The notes below the pieces were generated by a model, which saw nothing but the letters and a program-made list of their open reading frames with translations, was not told the DNA's origin and did not search any database. From the NCBI GenBank assembly GCA_019634975.1, contig JAHCAI010000011.1, forward strand, positions 1-64,000: a stretch of DNA of 64,000 bases, in the 5' to 3' direction. The stretch's first letter is position 1; each line of letters begins with the position of its first letter. This DNA comes from Burkholderiales bacterium (GTDB lineage: Bacteria; Pseudomonadota; Gammaproteobacteria; Burkholderiales; SG8-41). Shown here piece by piece: positions 55,442 through 64,000 of the stretch. The position numbers were made by a program, and so were the translations under genes.

Positions 55442-57939
55442 TGCGCCTCTTCGGTGACATCGGCCTTGCGCTGCGCCTGCTCGGGCGCGACTGGCGTGCC
55501 GGAGAACTGACGCTGGTCGCGGTGGCGGTGGTGGTCGCCGTCGCCAGCGTGACCACGGTCGGATTTTTTGCCGACCGCGTCAATCAGGCGCTCAATCGCC
55601 AGGCCAACCAGCTGCTGGGCGCGGACCTCGTGGTCTCAGGCGACCGGCCGCTGGATCCGCAGTTCACCACCGAGGCACAGCGTCTTGGCCTGGAGGTCAC
55701 GGAAATGCTGCGTTTTCCGAGCATGGCCGCGGCCAATGGCGAGAATGTCCTTGCCGAAATCAAGGCCGTCACCGAGGGTTATCCGCAGCGCGGCGAGCTG
55801 CGCATCAGCGATGCGCTGTATGCGCCCGATCGCCGCGCAACTTCGATTCCGGCGGCCGGCACGGTCTGGGTCGATGAAAAACTCTACACGCGCCTGCAGC
55901 TGAAAGACGGCGACACCGTCGAAGTGGGGCAGAGCCGCCTGCCGGTGGGGGCGATCATCACCCAGGAGCCGGACAGCGCGGTCGGCTTCATCAATGCCGG
56001 ACCGCGGGTGATGCTCAACATGGCCGACCTGCCGGCTACCGGCCTGGTGCAGGTCGGCAGCCGCATCCGCTACCGCGTGCAGGTCGCGGGCAGTGCCGCC
56101 GCGGTCGACCGCTACCGCGCCTGGGTCAATGGCAGGCTGGGTCCCGGCCAGCGCGTCGAGACCATCCAGGATGCGCGCCCCGAAATCCGCTCGGCGCTGG
56201 AGCGCGCTGAAAAATTCCTCAGCCTCACCGCGTTGCTGAGCGTGATCCTCGCCGCGGTGGCGATCGCGCTGGCCGCGCGGCGTTACCTGCAGCGCCACCT
56301 TGATGCCTGCGCGATGATGCGCTGCTTCGGCGTCTCGCGCGGCAAAGTCGTGCGCCTGCATGTGCTGCAGTTCATCGTGCTCGGCGCCGTGGCGAGCCTC
56401 GCCGGCTGCGCCGCGGGCCTGCTCGCGCAACAGGGACTGGCCTTGTGGCTGGGCAGCCTCGTGACCGTCGAACTTCCGGCCGCGGGACCGCGGCCGGCGG
56501 TGCACGGCTTCGTCACCGGCCTCGCATTGCTGCTCGGTTTCGCGGTGCCGCCGCTGGTCGCGCTGGGCCGGGTGTCGCCGCTGCGCGTGCTGCGCCGCGA
56601 TCTCGGACTGCCCGGTGGCAGCGGCTGGCTGGGCTATGCGCTGGGCACCACGGTCATCGCGGGCCTGATCATCTGGAAAGCGGGGGAACTGCGCACCGGC
56701 GGCCTCGTTTTCGCCGGCTTCGCGGCGGCGATGCTGGTTGCGGGTCTTGCGGCCTGGGGCGTGATTGCGCTGGTGTCACGGCTGCGCGGTTCCGGCGTGT
56801 CCTGGCGTTTTGGCATCGCCAACCTGCGCCGCCGCCGGCTGGCGAGCGTTCTGCAGGTCGTTGCGCTGGGCATCGGCATCATGGCACTGCTGACGCTGAC
56901 GATTATCCGCAGCGAGCTGCTGCAGCTGTGGCAGGCGAGCCTGCCGCCGGATGCGCCCAACCGCTTCATCGTCAACATCCAGAAGGACCAGGTGCCGGCG
57001 CTGAACAAGTTCTTCGCCGCGCGCAACATCACGGCCCCGGAGCTGTATCCGATGGTGCGGGCGCGGTTGACCGGCATCAACGACCGCGCGGTGTCCTCCG
57101 CCGATTACAGCGACGACCGCGCACGGCGCCTGGTCGACCGCGAGTTCAATCTGTCCTGGGCGACGCAGATGCAGCCCGACAACCTGCTGGTCGCCGGCCG
57201 CTGGTGGGGTGACAAACCCCAGCGTCGCGACCAGTTCTCGATGGAGGACGGCATCGCCAAATCGCTGGGCATCAGGATCGGTGATCGCCTGACCTTCGAC
57301 GCCGCGGGCAGCGTGTTCACGGCGGAGGTGACCAGCCTGCGCAAGGTCGACTGGGACTCCTTCAACGTCAACTTTTTCCTGGTCGCGCCGCCGGGCCTGC
57401 TCGAGGACAAGCCGCTGAGCTATGTCACCAGCTTCTACCTGCCGCCGGGCAATGTCGAACTGCTCAACGCGCTGGTCAGGCAGTTCCCCAATTTCCTGCT
57501 GATCGACGTCGCTCAGGTCTTGACCCAGGTCCAGACCATGATCACCCAGGTCTCGCGCGCGGTGCAGTTCGTGTTCCTGTTCACGCTGATGGCGGGTCTG
57601 GTGGTGCTGTATGCCGCGATCGCCAGTACTCAGGATGAACGCCTCTATCAGGCGACCATCATGCGCACGCTGGGCGCGAACCGCACCCAGCTCGCCCGCG
57701 CCAACTTGGCCGAGTTCGCGATGATCGGCGCGCTTGCCGGCCTCATTGCTGCTGCCGGTGCCAATGCGCTCGGCTATGCGCTGGCCGACCGTATCATCAA
57801 CGTCGGCTACAGTTTCAGCCCGACGGTGTGGGCCGTGGGGCTGGTGTGCAGTATTGCCGGGGTTGCCGCTGCCGGCTATCTCGGCACTCGCCGTGTGCTG
57901 CAGGTGGCGCCGCTGCGGGTGCTGCGCGATCTCTCCTGA
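55441..57939 (+). CDS. ybbP: FtsX-like ABC transporter permease YbbP-like
   Basis: The 832-residue inner-membrane protein has MacB/FtsX topology. There is an N-terminal helix, a large periplasmic domain (about 50-250), then membrane bundles (about 258-430 and 465-500), a second periplasmic domain, and three C-terminal helices ending in [14 protein letters not shown]. The tandem duplicated layout matches E. coli YbbP. The start overlaps the ybbA stop by one base, indicating tight coupling. Confidence 0.92.
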   Translation: MRLFGDIGLALRLLGRDWRAGELTLVAVAVVVAVASVTTVGFFADRVNQALNRQANQLLGADLVVSGDRPLDPQFTTEAQRLGLEVTEMLRFPSMAAANGENVLAEIKAVTEGYPQRGELRISDALYAPDRRATSIPAAGTVWVDEKLYTRLQLKDGDTVEVGQSRLPVGAIITQEPDSAVGFINAGPRVMLNMADLPATGLVQVGSRIRYRVQVAGSAAAVDRYRAWVNGRLGPGQRVETIQDARPEIRSALERAEKFLSLTALLSVILAAVAIALAARRYLQRHLDACAMMRCFGVSRGKVVRLHVLQFIVLGAVASLAGCAAGLLAQQGLALWLGSLVTVELPAAGPRPAVHGFVTGLALLLGFAVPPLVALGRVSPLRVLRRDLGLPGGSGWLGYALGTTVIAGLIIWKAGELRTGGLVFAGFAAAMLVAGLAAWGVIALVSRLRGSGVSWRFGIANLRRRRLASVLQVVALGIGIMALLTLTIIRSELLQLWQASLPPDAPNRFIVNIQKDQVPALNKFFAARNITAPELYPMVRARLTGINDRAVSSADYSDDRARRLVDREFNLSWATQMQPDNLLVAGRWWGDKPQRRDQFSMEDGIAKSLGIRIGDRLTFDAAGSVFTAEVTSLRKVDWDSFNVNFFLVAPPGLLEDKPLSYVTSFYLPPGNVELLNALVRQFPNFLLIDVAQVLTQVQTMITQVSRAVQFVFLFTLMAGLVVLYAAIASTQDERLYQATIMRTLGANRTQLARANLAEFAMIGALAGLIAAAGANALGYALADRIINVGYSFSPTVWAVGLVCSIAGVAAAGYLGTRRVLQVAPLRVLRDLS

Positions 57940-57996
57940 AGACTGTCCGCGGCGCAACCGCGGAGGCTATACTTCGGCTAACTGCGGCGAGTATCC

Positions 57997-59265
57997 ATGA
58001 GCGATTTCTCGGTATTCTATATCTTATTGATTTCATTGGTTTTTTTTGCAGGTTTCGGCACGGTGCTGATGCTGCAGAAAAAGGCCGCAGCACGGATGAT
58101 GCTGGAACTGCAGCAGGCGCTGGAGGAAAAGCACCGCGCGATGCTCGGCGACCTGCATGACGGCCTGACCAAGCAGGGCGACCGCATCGGCGGCCAGGTA
58201 GCTGAGGCCGGTCAACGCCAGCGTGTCTCCACCGCAGAGGAACTGAAGCAGACCCGCGAAGTGCTGCACGCGCTGCGCCTGACGCTGAGCCAGGAGATGG
58301 GCGGCCAGCGCGAGGCGCTGCTGGAGCGGCTGGCCGCGACCACCGAATCACTGAACACCAAGATCGACGCCCGGCTCGGTGAAATCGCCGGCAAGGTCAA
58401 CGAACGCCTCGACGAGGGCTTCAAGAAGACCAACGAGACCTTCGTCAGCGTGATGACCCGGCTCGCCACGATTGATGAGGCACAGAAAAAAATCGAAAGC
58501 CTCACCGGCAGCGTGGTCAGCTTGCAGGAACTGCTGGGCGACAAGCGTGCCCGCGGCGCCTTCGGTGAAGTGCAGCTCGAAGGCCTGGTGCGCAATGTGC
58601 TGCCGCCCAACGCCTGGGAGATGCAGGCAACGCTGTCCAACGGCACCCGCGTCGACTGCCTGCTGCGCCTGCCGCCACCGACGGGACTGGTGGCGGTGGA
58701 TTCGAAGTTCCCGCTGGAGAACTACCACCGCATGTTCGAGGACGGCATCAATGATGTCGACCATGCGCTGGCGCAGAAGCAGTTCCGCGCCGACATCCGC
58801 AAGCATGTCGACGACATCTCGAAAAAGTACATCATTCCCGGCGAGACTTCCGACGGCGCGGTGATGTTCGTGCCGGCGGAAGCGGTATTTGCCGAGATCC
58901 ACGCCCATCACGCCGAAACCGTCGAATACGCCAGCGCCAAGCGCGTGTGGATCGTCTCGCCGACGACGCTGATGGCGGTGCTCAACACCGCGCGCGCGGT
59001 GCTGAAGGATGTCGAGACCCGCAAGCAGATCCATGTCATCAAGGACTCGCTGTCGCGGCTGGCGGTGGAGTTCGGCCGCTTCGACGACCGCATGAAGGAC
59101 CTCGCCAAACACATCCGCCAGGCCTACGACGACGTCGAGAAAGTCCAGGTCACCAGCGGCAAGATTTCGCAGCGCTTTGCGCAGATCGAGGGCGTGGAAC
59201 TCGACGACGAGCCGCAGGAAAGCGCCAAGGTCCTGAAACTCGGCGACGGCCGGGATGGCGCCTGA
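57997..59265 (+). CDS. rmuC: DNA recombination protein RmuC
   Basis: The 422-residue protein has one N-terminal membrane anchor (about 5-25). A long coiled coil (about 26-170, rich in Glu, Lys and Gln) is followed by a restriction-endonuclease-fold RmuC domain (GDKRARGAFGEVQLEGLVRNVLPPNAWEMQATLSNGTRVDCLLRLPPPTGLVAVDSKFPLENY). RmuC limits inversions at short inverted repeats. It has a potential nuclease core (E...D...DSK). It overlaps mtfA by 11 bases. Confidence 0.95.
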   Translation: MSDFSVFYILLISLVFFAGFGTVLMLQKKAAARMMLELQQALEEKHRAMLGDLHDGLTKQGDRIGGQVAEAGQRQRVSTAEELKQTREVLHALRLTLSQEMGGQREALLERLAATTESLNTKIDARLGEIAGKVNERLDEGFKKTNETFVSVMTRLATIDEAQKKIESLTGSVVSLQELLGDKRARGAFGEVQLEGLVRNVLPPNAWEMQATLSNGTRVDCLLRLPPPTGLVAVDSKFPLENYHRMFEDGINDVDHALAQKQFRADIRKHVDDISKKYIIPGETSDGAVMFVPAEAVFAEIHAHHAETVEYASAKRVWIVSPTTLMAVLNTARAVLKDVETRKQIHVIKDSLSRLAVEFGRFDDRMKDLAKHIRQAYDDVEKVQVTSGKISQRFAQIEGVELDDEPQESAKVLKLGDGRDGA

Positions 59266-60067
59266 GGCGATGGGCCTCGGCAGCTGGTTCGGCCGCTGGC
59301 GCCGCACGCGCGCCGTAGAGCGGCAGCCGATCGGCGATGTGCAGTGGCTGCGCCTGATGTCGCGTTTCTCCTTCTTCCGCCTGCTGTCCGCCGGCGAGCA
59401 GCTCAGGCTGCGCGAGCTGACCGCGCTGTTTCTCGACCGCAAGGCCGTCAGCGGCGCTGGCGGCCTGCAGATGAGCCGTGACATGCAGCTCGTCGTCGCC
59501 GCCCAGGCCTGCCTGCTGGTGCTGAACCTCGACCTCGATCTTTATGACGACTGGGTCGAGGTCATCGTCTACCCCGATGAATTCATCGTCGAACACGACT
59601 ACATGGACGAGCACGGCGTGATGCACAGGGTGCGCGCACCGCTGTCCGGGGAGGCCTGGGAGCACGGCCCGGTGATCCTGTCCTGGCGCGACGCGCAGGA
59701 GGCCGACGGCGGCGACGGCTACAACGTCGTGCTGCATGAGTTTGCCCACAAGCTCGACATGCGCAACGGCACGCCCAACGGCTTCCCGCCGCTGCATGCC
59801 GACATGGATCGCAGGGCCTGGAGCGAGACATTCAGCGCCGCTTTCGCCGATTTCGAGCGCCGCCTCGATGCGCGCGAGGAAACCGTCCTCGATGAATATG
59901 CCGCCGAAGACCCGGCGGAATTCTTCGCCGTCACCAGCGAACTTTTTTTCGAGCGCCCCGAAGCACTGCACGGCCTCTATCCCGCGGTCTATGACCAGCT
60001 CGCGCAGTTTTACCGCCAGAACCCGCTCGCACGCATGCGCCCGCACGGGAGCAGGGCGACGGCATGA
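59255..60067 (+). CDS. mtfA: MtfA-like zinc peptidase (Mlc anti-repressor family)
   Basis: The 270-residue protein has the zinc motif HEFAH (161-165) in YNVVLHEFAHKLDMRNG and a downstream Glu-rich region (DEYAAEDPAEFFAVTSELFFE) that supplies the third ligand, as in gluzincins. E. coli MtfA binds and inactivates the glucose repressor Mlc. Glucokinase lies directly downstream, which fits a glucose-related role. The start overlaps rmuC by 11 bases in another frame. Confidence 0.9.
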   Translation: MAPEAMGLGSWFGRWRRTRAVERQPIGDVQWLRLMSRFSFFRLLSAGEQLRLRELTALFLDRKAVSGAGGLQMSRDMQLVVAAQACLLVLNLDLDLYDDWVEVIVYPDEFIVEHDYMDEHGVMHRVRAPLSGEAWEHGPVILSWRDAQEADGGDGYNVVLHEFAHKLDMRNGTPNGFPPLHADMDRRAWSETFSAAFADFERRLDAREETVLDEYAAEDPAEFFAVTSELFFERPEALHGLYPAVYDQLAQFYRQNPLARMRPHGSRATA

Positions 60068-60091
60068 TTTTTAACATCCCCGCGATCCGCT

Positions 60092-60131
60092 CCCTCTCCC
60101 CGTCCCACGGGGAGAGGGCAGGGGTGAGGGG
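60092..60131 (+). repeat. REP-like palindrome (CCCTCTCCCC / GGGGAGAGGG type)
   Basis: A perfect 12-bp stem, CCCTCTCCCCGT (60092-60103) with ACGGGGAGAGGG (60107-60118) on a CCC loop, is followed by CAGGGGTGAGGGG. This form recurs widely in intergenic DNA of beta- and gammaproteobacteria. It lies between mtfA and glk and may stabilise the transcript end. Confidence 0.8.
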
Positions 60132-60163
60132 TGACCACGAACAGTGAACAACACCGTCATCCA

Positions 60164-61180
60164 ATGACCACCACCCCCAGCTTCATCCTCGCCGCCGACA
60201 TCGGCGGCACCCACGCCGGTTTCGCCATCGCCGAGCGCCATGGCAGTGCCAGCCGCGTGCTCTACGAGCGCGCCTTCGAAAGCCGCGACTTCGGCGATTT
60301 CGACGCGTTGCTGGCGCATTTCTTCGGACTGCCCGAACCTGCTGCCGCGCGGACTCATCTGGCGGCAGCGGTGTTTGCCGTCGCCGGTCCGGTCGCCGAT
60401 GGCGAATCGACGCTGACCAACCTCGGCTGGAAGGTCAGTGCGGCGGGGATTGCCGCGCGTTACGGGCTGCAGCAGGTGAAGATCGTCAACGATTTCCACG
60501 CCGCCGGCCTCGGCGTGCTGGAACTGCCGCATGCAAGCTTTGCCACACTGCAGTCGGCGGAAGCACCGGAACATGGCACGGCGGCGATCATCGGCGCCGG
60601 CACCGGACTCGGGGTCGGTCTGATCCACTGGAATGGCGGAAGCTGGGAAGTCCTGCCGTCTGAGGCCGGCAACGCGGATTTTGCGCCGATCGACGAACTG
60701 CAGGACAGACTGCTGATGCACCTGCGCCGCACCTACGGCCGCGTGTCCTGGGAGCGGGTGGTGTCCGGTCCGGGCCTGATGCGCGTGTTCAGCTTCATGC
60801 ATGAAGCCGGTCTCGGCGTGCCGTCGAAACAGCTGCTCGACGCCACCAAGCGCCCCGGTGCCGATCCCAGCGCGGTGATCGCCGAATACGGCCTCAACAA
60901 ACTCGACCCGCTGGCCGTGCGCGCGCTGGACCTGTTCATTTCGGCCTACGGCTCCTTCGCCGGCAACATCGCGCTGAGCGTGCTCGCGCGCGGCGGCGTC
61001 TACATCGCCGGCGGCATTGCGCCGCGCATCGTCAACCGCCTGAAGGACGGCAGCGGCTTCATCCGCGCTTTCACCGGCAAGGGTGCTTTCACGCCGTTGC
61101 TGTCAGGGTTGCCGGTCCGGGTCGTGATGGATGCGCAGGTCGGGTTGCGGGGGGCCTTGCGCCTGGCGGCACAGGATTGA
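60164..61180 (+). CDS. glk: Glucokinase
   Basis: The 338-residue ROK-unrelated (Pfam glucokinase family) enzyme phosphorylates glucose with ATP. ILAADIGGTHAGFAIAE (residues 8-24) is the phosphate-1 motif, VKIVNDFHAAGLGV carries the catalytic Asp, and AAIIGAGTGLGVGLI and YIAGGIAPRIVNRLKDGSGFIRAFTGKG are the later family blocks. ATG 60164 is preferred; a GTG at 60131 would add 11 residues and overlap the REP-like repeat. Confidence 0.94.
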   Translation: MTTTPSFILAADIGGTHAGFAIAERHGSASRVLYERAFESRDFGDFDALLAHFFGLPEPAAARTHLAAAVFAVAGPVADGESTLTNLGWKVSAAGIAARYGLQQVKIVNDFHAAGLGVLELPHASFATLQSAEAPEHGTAAIIGAGTGLGVGLIHWNGGSWEVLPSEAGNADFAPIDELQDRLLMHLRRTYGRVSWERVVSGPGLMRVFSFMHEAGLGVPSKQLLDATKRPGADPSAVIAEYGLNKLDPLAVRALDLFISAYGSFAGNIALSVLARGGVYIAGGIAPRIVNRLKDGSGFIRAFTGKGAFTPLLSGLPVRVVMDAQVGLRGALRLAAQD

Positions 61181-61270
61181 CCGCCGCGACATCTTCAAGC
61201 ATGCCTGCCTGCGGCGGGCATGCCGCTCATCAGAGCGTGTCGCGGATTACCGGCCGATGAGCGTCAGGCA

Positions 61271-62275
61271 TCACTCCGGTTCGATGCCCGCGGTTTTCAC
61301 CACCTTTGCCCAGCGTCCGATTTCCGCCTTGTAGAAGGCATCGAATTTCTCGCCGGACCAGTTGCGCGCTTCGACACCATGCTCGTTGTACTTGGACAGC
61401 AGGTCATTTGATGCCAGGGCCTGATTCGTCGCATCGACCAGGCGCTTGACCACCGCAGGCTGGGTTTTCGCCGGGCCGCAGAGGCCGTACCACACTGTCA
61501 CCTCGAAGCCCTTGTAGCCTGACTCGTCGAAAGTGGGCACGTCGGGCAGTTGCGGCTGCCGCTTCATGGCCGTCACGGCAATCGGTCGCACCTTGCCCGC
61601 CTTGATGTTGGTCAGTTGCGAGGGCAGGTTGTTGAACTGGGTGTGCACCTCGCCGGCGATGACGTCATTGGTGGCCTGGGCGCCGACCTTGTAGGGCACG
61701 TGCAGGATGCTGAAGCCGGCAAGGGTCTTGAAATATTCCATGGTCAGATGCGGCGAAAGCCCCACGCCGGAGGAGGCGTAGCGGAATCTGCCGTCATTGG
61801 ACTTGGCATGGGCGACGAATTCCTTGAGGCTGCGCACCGGGACCGAGGGGTTGACGACGAGGATGTTGGGCACGGCCCCGTACAGGGAGATCCGGGTGAA
61901 ATCCTTCAGCGGATCGAAGGGCAGTTGCTTGCGCAGGGCGGGGCGGATGGCCTGGCCCAGGCTGCAGCCCACGAGGGTGTAGCCGTCGGGCGCGGCGCGC
62001 GAGACCACGTCCATGCCGATGATGCCGCCGGCGCCGGGACGGTTGTCGACGACGAATTGCTGACCCAGCAGTTCGGTCATTTTGGCGGCGTAAATGCGCG
62101 CAGTGACGTCGGGGGCGGCGCCGGCGCCGGTGCCCAGGATCAGGCGCACCGGTCGCTGGGGGTAAGCCGCGCCGGCAGCAATGGCTGGCACGGTGTCCAG
62201 CAGCATCAGGCCGCCGATTGCGGCGATTGCGGCGGTCAGGCGGTGGTGCTTGGCGGCAAGGTCGGTTGCTGGCAT
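61271..62275 (-). CDS. Bug-family (TctC-type) periplasmic solute receptor
   Basis: The 334-residue protein has a long signal peptide (MPATDLAAKHHRLTAAIAAIGGLMLLDTVPAIAAGA). Bug signatures follow: YPQRPVRLILGTGAGAAPDVTARI, VVDNRPGAGGIIGMDVVSRAAPDGYTL and NPSVPVRSLKEFVAHAK. The ATG at 62275 follows GGAGA; an in-frame start 69 bases upstream is possible but lacks a site. No permease is nearby. It is followed upstream on the same strand by an N-formylglutamate amidohydrolase, hinting at an amino-acid-derived or carboxylate ligand. Confidence 0.91.
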   Translation of the reverse strand: MPATDLAAKHHRLTAAIAAIGGLMLLDTVPAIAAGAAYPQRPVRLILGTGAGAAPDVTARIYAAKMTELLGQQFVVDNRPGAGGIIGMDVVSRAAPDGYTLVGCSLGQAIRPALRKQLPFDPLKDFTRISLYGAVPNILVVNPSVPVRSLKEFVAHAKSNDGRFRYASSGVGLSPHLTMEYFKTLAGFSILHVPYKVGAQATNDVIAGEVHTQFNNLPSQLTNIKAGKVRPIAVTAMKRQPQLPDVPTFDESGYKGFEVTVWYGLCGPAKTQPAVVKRLVDATNQALASNDLLSKYNEHGVEARNWSGEKFDAFYKAEIGRWAKVVKTAGIEPE

Positions 62276-62333
62276 GAGGGTCTCCGGTTTGGTCAAAGGC
62301 GGCGCTTGCGGAAAGGCATGAGTGGGCGCTGCA

Positions 62334-63224
62334 TCAGGCGGCACGGCCGCTGCGGGCAGCGCCCAGCTGCTCGCGCACGAAATCCGCCAGTGCGACGATC
62401 AGCCGTTCGAGATTCTCTTCCAGCATGGCGAAACCCTGGTGGCGTTCGCGGCTGGTTTCATCCATGTAGAGCGCGCGATTGATCTCGATCTGCAGGCTGT
62501 GGCGTCCGGTGGCGGGATTCGAGTAACGGCGCACCAGTTCGGCGCCCTTGTAAGGGTCATTGACATTGACGCGATAACCGAGGCTGCGCAGCGTGGCGAC
62601 GACGCAGTCCGTGAATTCCCCGCCGCAGCTGCTGCCGTCGCGGGTGCCCACCACGAAATCCGGCCGTGCCTGGCCCGCATCGACGTTCATTGCATTGCCG
62701 CGCGATTTCATCGAATGGCAGTTGACATGCCAGACACCGCCGAAACGGCCATGCAGCCTGTCGAGCTGGTCGCGCACGGCGTCGTGATAAGGGTCGTAGT
62801 AGTTGCGGAGCAGACCCTCGACTTCGGCTATACCCAGCCTGCGGCCGTGCACCGGCACGCCCGGCAAGGCAAGGCGGCGGATCAGGCCCATGCCGCTGCG
62901 AGACTTGTCGGAGACATTGAGCGGACCCGGCCAGGGTGCGTCCAACAGTTCAGGGTCGATGTCGTCGCGGGATCGATTGGGATCGATCAGCCAGCGCGGG
63001 AACGTCGCGGCGATCAGGGTGCCGCCATGCTCGGGGGCCTTGCCCCAGAGCTCGTCGACGAAGGCGTCGCAGCTGGTCGCCAGCGCCGGGAGCGGTGCGG
63101 CCGGCAGCATTTCGGGCGGGAAGGCGAAGCCGCTGTGCGGCGAATCGAACAGCAGCGGCAGCGGCGCACCCTGCGGGCCTTGCACGATCACCGGCGGCGG
63201 GACTGCAGCCTGGCGCTTGTTCAT
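62334..63224 (-). CDS. N-formylglutamate amidohydrolase family protein
   Basis: The 296-residue metallohydrolase shows the family pattern PLLFDSPHSGFAFPPEM, then the DxxVDELW-type segment (SCDAFVDELWGKA), RWLIDPNRSRDDID, and VWHVNCHSMKSRG, which supply the zinc ligands and substrate Arg. The enzyme cleaves N-formylglutamate to formate and glutamate (HutG type) or related N-acyl amino acids. AGGAG lies 5 bases before the ATG. No other hut gene is visible. It is divergent from the LysR gene, its probable regulator. Confidence 0.88.
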   Translation of the reverse strand: MNKRQAAVPPPVIVQGPQGAPLPLLFDSPHSGFAFPPEMLPAAPLPALATSCDAFVDELWGKAPEHGGTLIAATFPRWLIDPNRSRDDIDPELLDAPWPGPLNVSDKSRSGMGLIRRLALPGVPVHGRRLGIAEVEGLLRNYYDPYHDAVRDQLDRLHGRFGGVWHVNCHSMKSRGNAMNVDAGQARPDFVVGTRDGSSCGGEFTDCVVATLRSLGYRVNVNDPYKGAELVRRYSNPATGRHSLQIEINRALYMDETSRERHQGFAMLEENLERLIVALADFVREQLGAARSGRAA

Positions 63225-63289
63225 CACGGACTCCTGAAGACGATGCGCGAGAGTGTCGGCAGCCTGCGGAAATCATGCAAGCACTTTCA

Positions 63290-63315
63290 TGAAACGTATT
63301 AAGCTATGCGTTTCA
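63290..63315 (+). promoter_or_regulatory. Palindromic operator candidate between amidohydrolase and LysR genes
   Basis: TGAAACG (63290-63296) and CGTTTCA (63309-63315) form a perfect 7-bp inverted repeat with a 12-base spacer in the 110-base divergent intergenic region. This is where a LysR-type protein would bind. Confidence 0.6.
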
Positions 63316-63334
63316 GGCATGATCTGGAGGGGTG

Positions 63335-64000
63335 ATGGACTACCGGCAGCTGGAAGTGTTCCGGGCGGTGATGGATGCCGGATCGGCCAGCGCCGCGGCG
63401 CGCCTGCTGGGGCTCTCGCAACCGGCGGTGAGCCGGCAGCTGGCCCAGCTCGAATCCGCGCTGGACATCGACCTTTTTGCCCGCGAGCGGGGGCGGCTGC
63501 TGCCCACGGCGCATGCGACCGAACTGTACCGCGAAGTCGCGCATGCCTTCGAGGGCGTCGAGCGCGTGCTCAATGCGGCGCGCAGGATGCGTGCCAACAA
63601 TACCGGCACACTGCGCATCGCCGCGCCGTACAGCTTCTGCGAGGTGCTGTTGCCGCGCATGATCTCCCGCCTTTCGCCGCAGCATCCGGATCTTCGCTAT
63701 GCGGTGGAACTGGGCAGTTACGAGAGCATCGCGATGATGATTGCGAAGCGCGAAGTCGATCTGGGTATTCTGAAGGAGCCGGTGGCCCATGCCGGAATTT
63801 CGACGCTGCCGCTGGTGGAAAGCGTCGTGGCCTGCGTGTTGCCCGCGGCTCATCGCCTTGCGAAATTGCGCCAGATACCGGTTGCCGGCCTGGCGCGGGA
63901 GCCGCTGGTGATGCTCGGCCGCAATGCGGCCTGGCTGCAGGAGGTGCGCAGGCTGCTTGCGGGGGCCGGGAATGTTCCCCTGGTACGGCTGGAAACCCAT
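63335..64000 (+). CDS. LysR-family transcriptional regulator (truncated by window end)
   Basis: The first 222 codons are present without a stop. The winged HTH (MDYRQLEVFRAVMDAGSASAAARLLGLSQPAVSRQLAQLESALDIDLFARERG) is followed by the start of the two-lobed effector domain (GTLRIAAPYSFCEVLLPRMISRLSPQHPDLRYAVELGS). A GGAGGGG site precedes the ATG. It is divergent from the amidohydrolase/Bug gene pair, which it probably controls together with itself. The effector is unknown. Confidence 0.93.
   Translation, partial: MDYRQLEVFRAVMDAGSASAAARLLGLSQPAVSRQLAQLESALDIDLFARERGRLLPTAHATELYREVAHAFEGVERVLNAARRMRANNTGTLRIAAPYSFCEVLLPRMISRLSPQHPDLRYAVELGSYESIAMMIAKREVDLGILKEPVAHAGISTLPLVESVVACVLPAAHRLAKLRQIPVAGLAREPLVMLGRNAAWLQEVRRLLAGAGNVPLVRLETH

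Noticed and set aside
58019..58040. A ninth AT-rich motif copy (minus strand GAAATCAATAAGATATAG)
   Set aside because: It lies within the membrane-anchor codons of rmuC, lacks the CTTR half, and is explained by hydrophobic residues encoded by T-rich codons.
60131..60163. GTG start for glucokinase at 60131
   Set aside because: It overlaps the REP-like repeat and adds a charged stretch (TTNSEQHRHP) not seen in the family; ATG 60164 gives the normal N-terminus.

Overview
The window is GC-rich, densely coding chromosomal DNA from a betaproteobacterium, most likely a Burkholderiales-type organism. The evidence is gene order and family content. The run hfq-hflX-hflK-hflC-DUF2065-hisZ-purA-tRNA-Leu-rnr-rlmB, the block ndk-rlmN-pilW-rodZ-ispG-hisS-yfgM-bamB-der, and rpsF-priB-rpsR-rplI-dnaB are all typical betaproteobacterial arrangements. 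Two Bug-family (TctC-type) periplasmic receptors and a TAXI-TRAP system are also present. I cannot name the genus from sequence alone. No gap between genes exceeds 300 bases.

Layout. Bases 1-12.3 kb are an accessory, metabolically flavoured region with alternating strands. It holds the tail of a CoA ligase, two MFS exporters, a Bug receptor, two beta-hydroxyacid-dehydrogenase-like oxidoreductases, an oxaloacetate-decarboxylase-like isocitrate-lyase-superfamily enzyme, a luciferase-like monooxygenase, an FlK-type thioesterase, a NYN/LOTUS RNA-binding nuclease-like protein, an FHA-domain class III cyclase that lacks one catalytic residue, and a cyclic-nucleotide-binding MscS channel. A tRNA-Arg(ACG) lies at 3.4 kb. 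Bases 12.3-18.9 kb hold a secreted hydrolase, accA, tilS and the TAXI-TRAP receptor and permease. Bases 19-38 kb are core housekeeping. Bases 38.2-43.1 kb encode a two-partner secretion pair (FhaB-like exoprotein, then its FhaC/ShlB transporter). Bases 43.2-49.9 kb hold the S6/PriB/S18/L9/DnaB replication-translation block, PhoH, a BCP peroxiredoxin and UDP-glucose dehydrogenase. Bases 49.9-54.1 kb are a selenium/tRNA-wobble cluster (mnmH, mnmC, selD). Bases 54.1-64 kb hold tesA, ybbA, ybbP, rmuC, mtfA, glk, a second Bug receptor, an N-formylglutamate amidohydrolase and a truncated LysR regulator.

Main discoveries. (1) selD is a selenoprotein gene: codon 21 is an in-frame TGA at the active-site position, so calling the gene without selenocysteine loses its N-terminus. 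It sits beside the genes that build mnm5s2U and convert it to the seleno form, giving a coherent selenium cassette. (2) A 424-bp element between purA and tRNA-Leu carries one four-helix-bundle (23S IVS/Avd-like) gene between 31-bp imperfect terminal inverted repeats that differ only by transitions. Its right end forms the likely intrinsic terminator of the opposing tRNA-Leu gene, with the gene's lysine codons supplying the T-tract. (3) At least eight AT-rich intergenic sites share the core AAAA(n)CAAWNACTTR, sit at gene boundaries, and match or nearly match the IHF consensus. (4) A CRP-like palindrome precedes the two-partner secretion adhesin, and cyclic-nucleotide-related genes lie elsewhere in the window.
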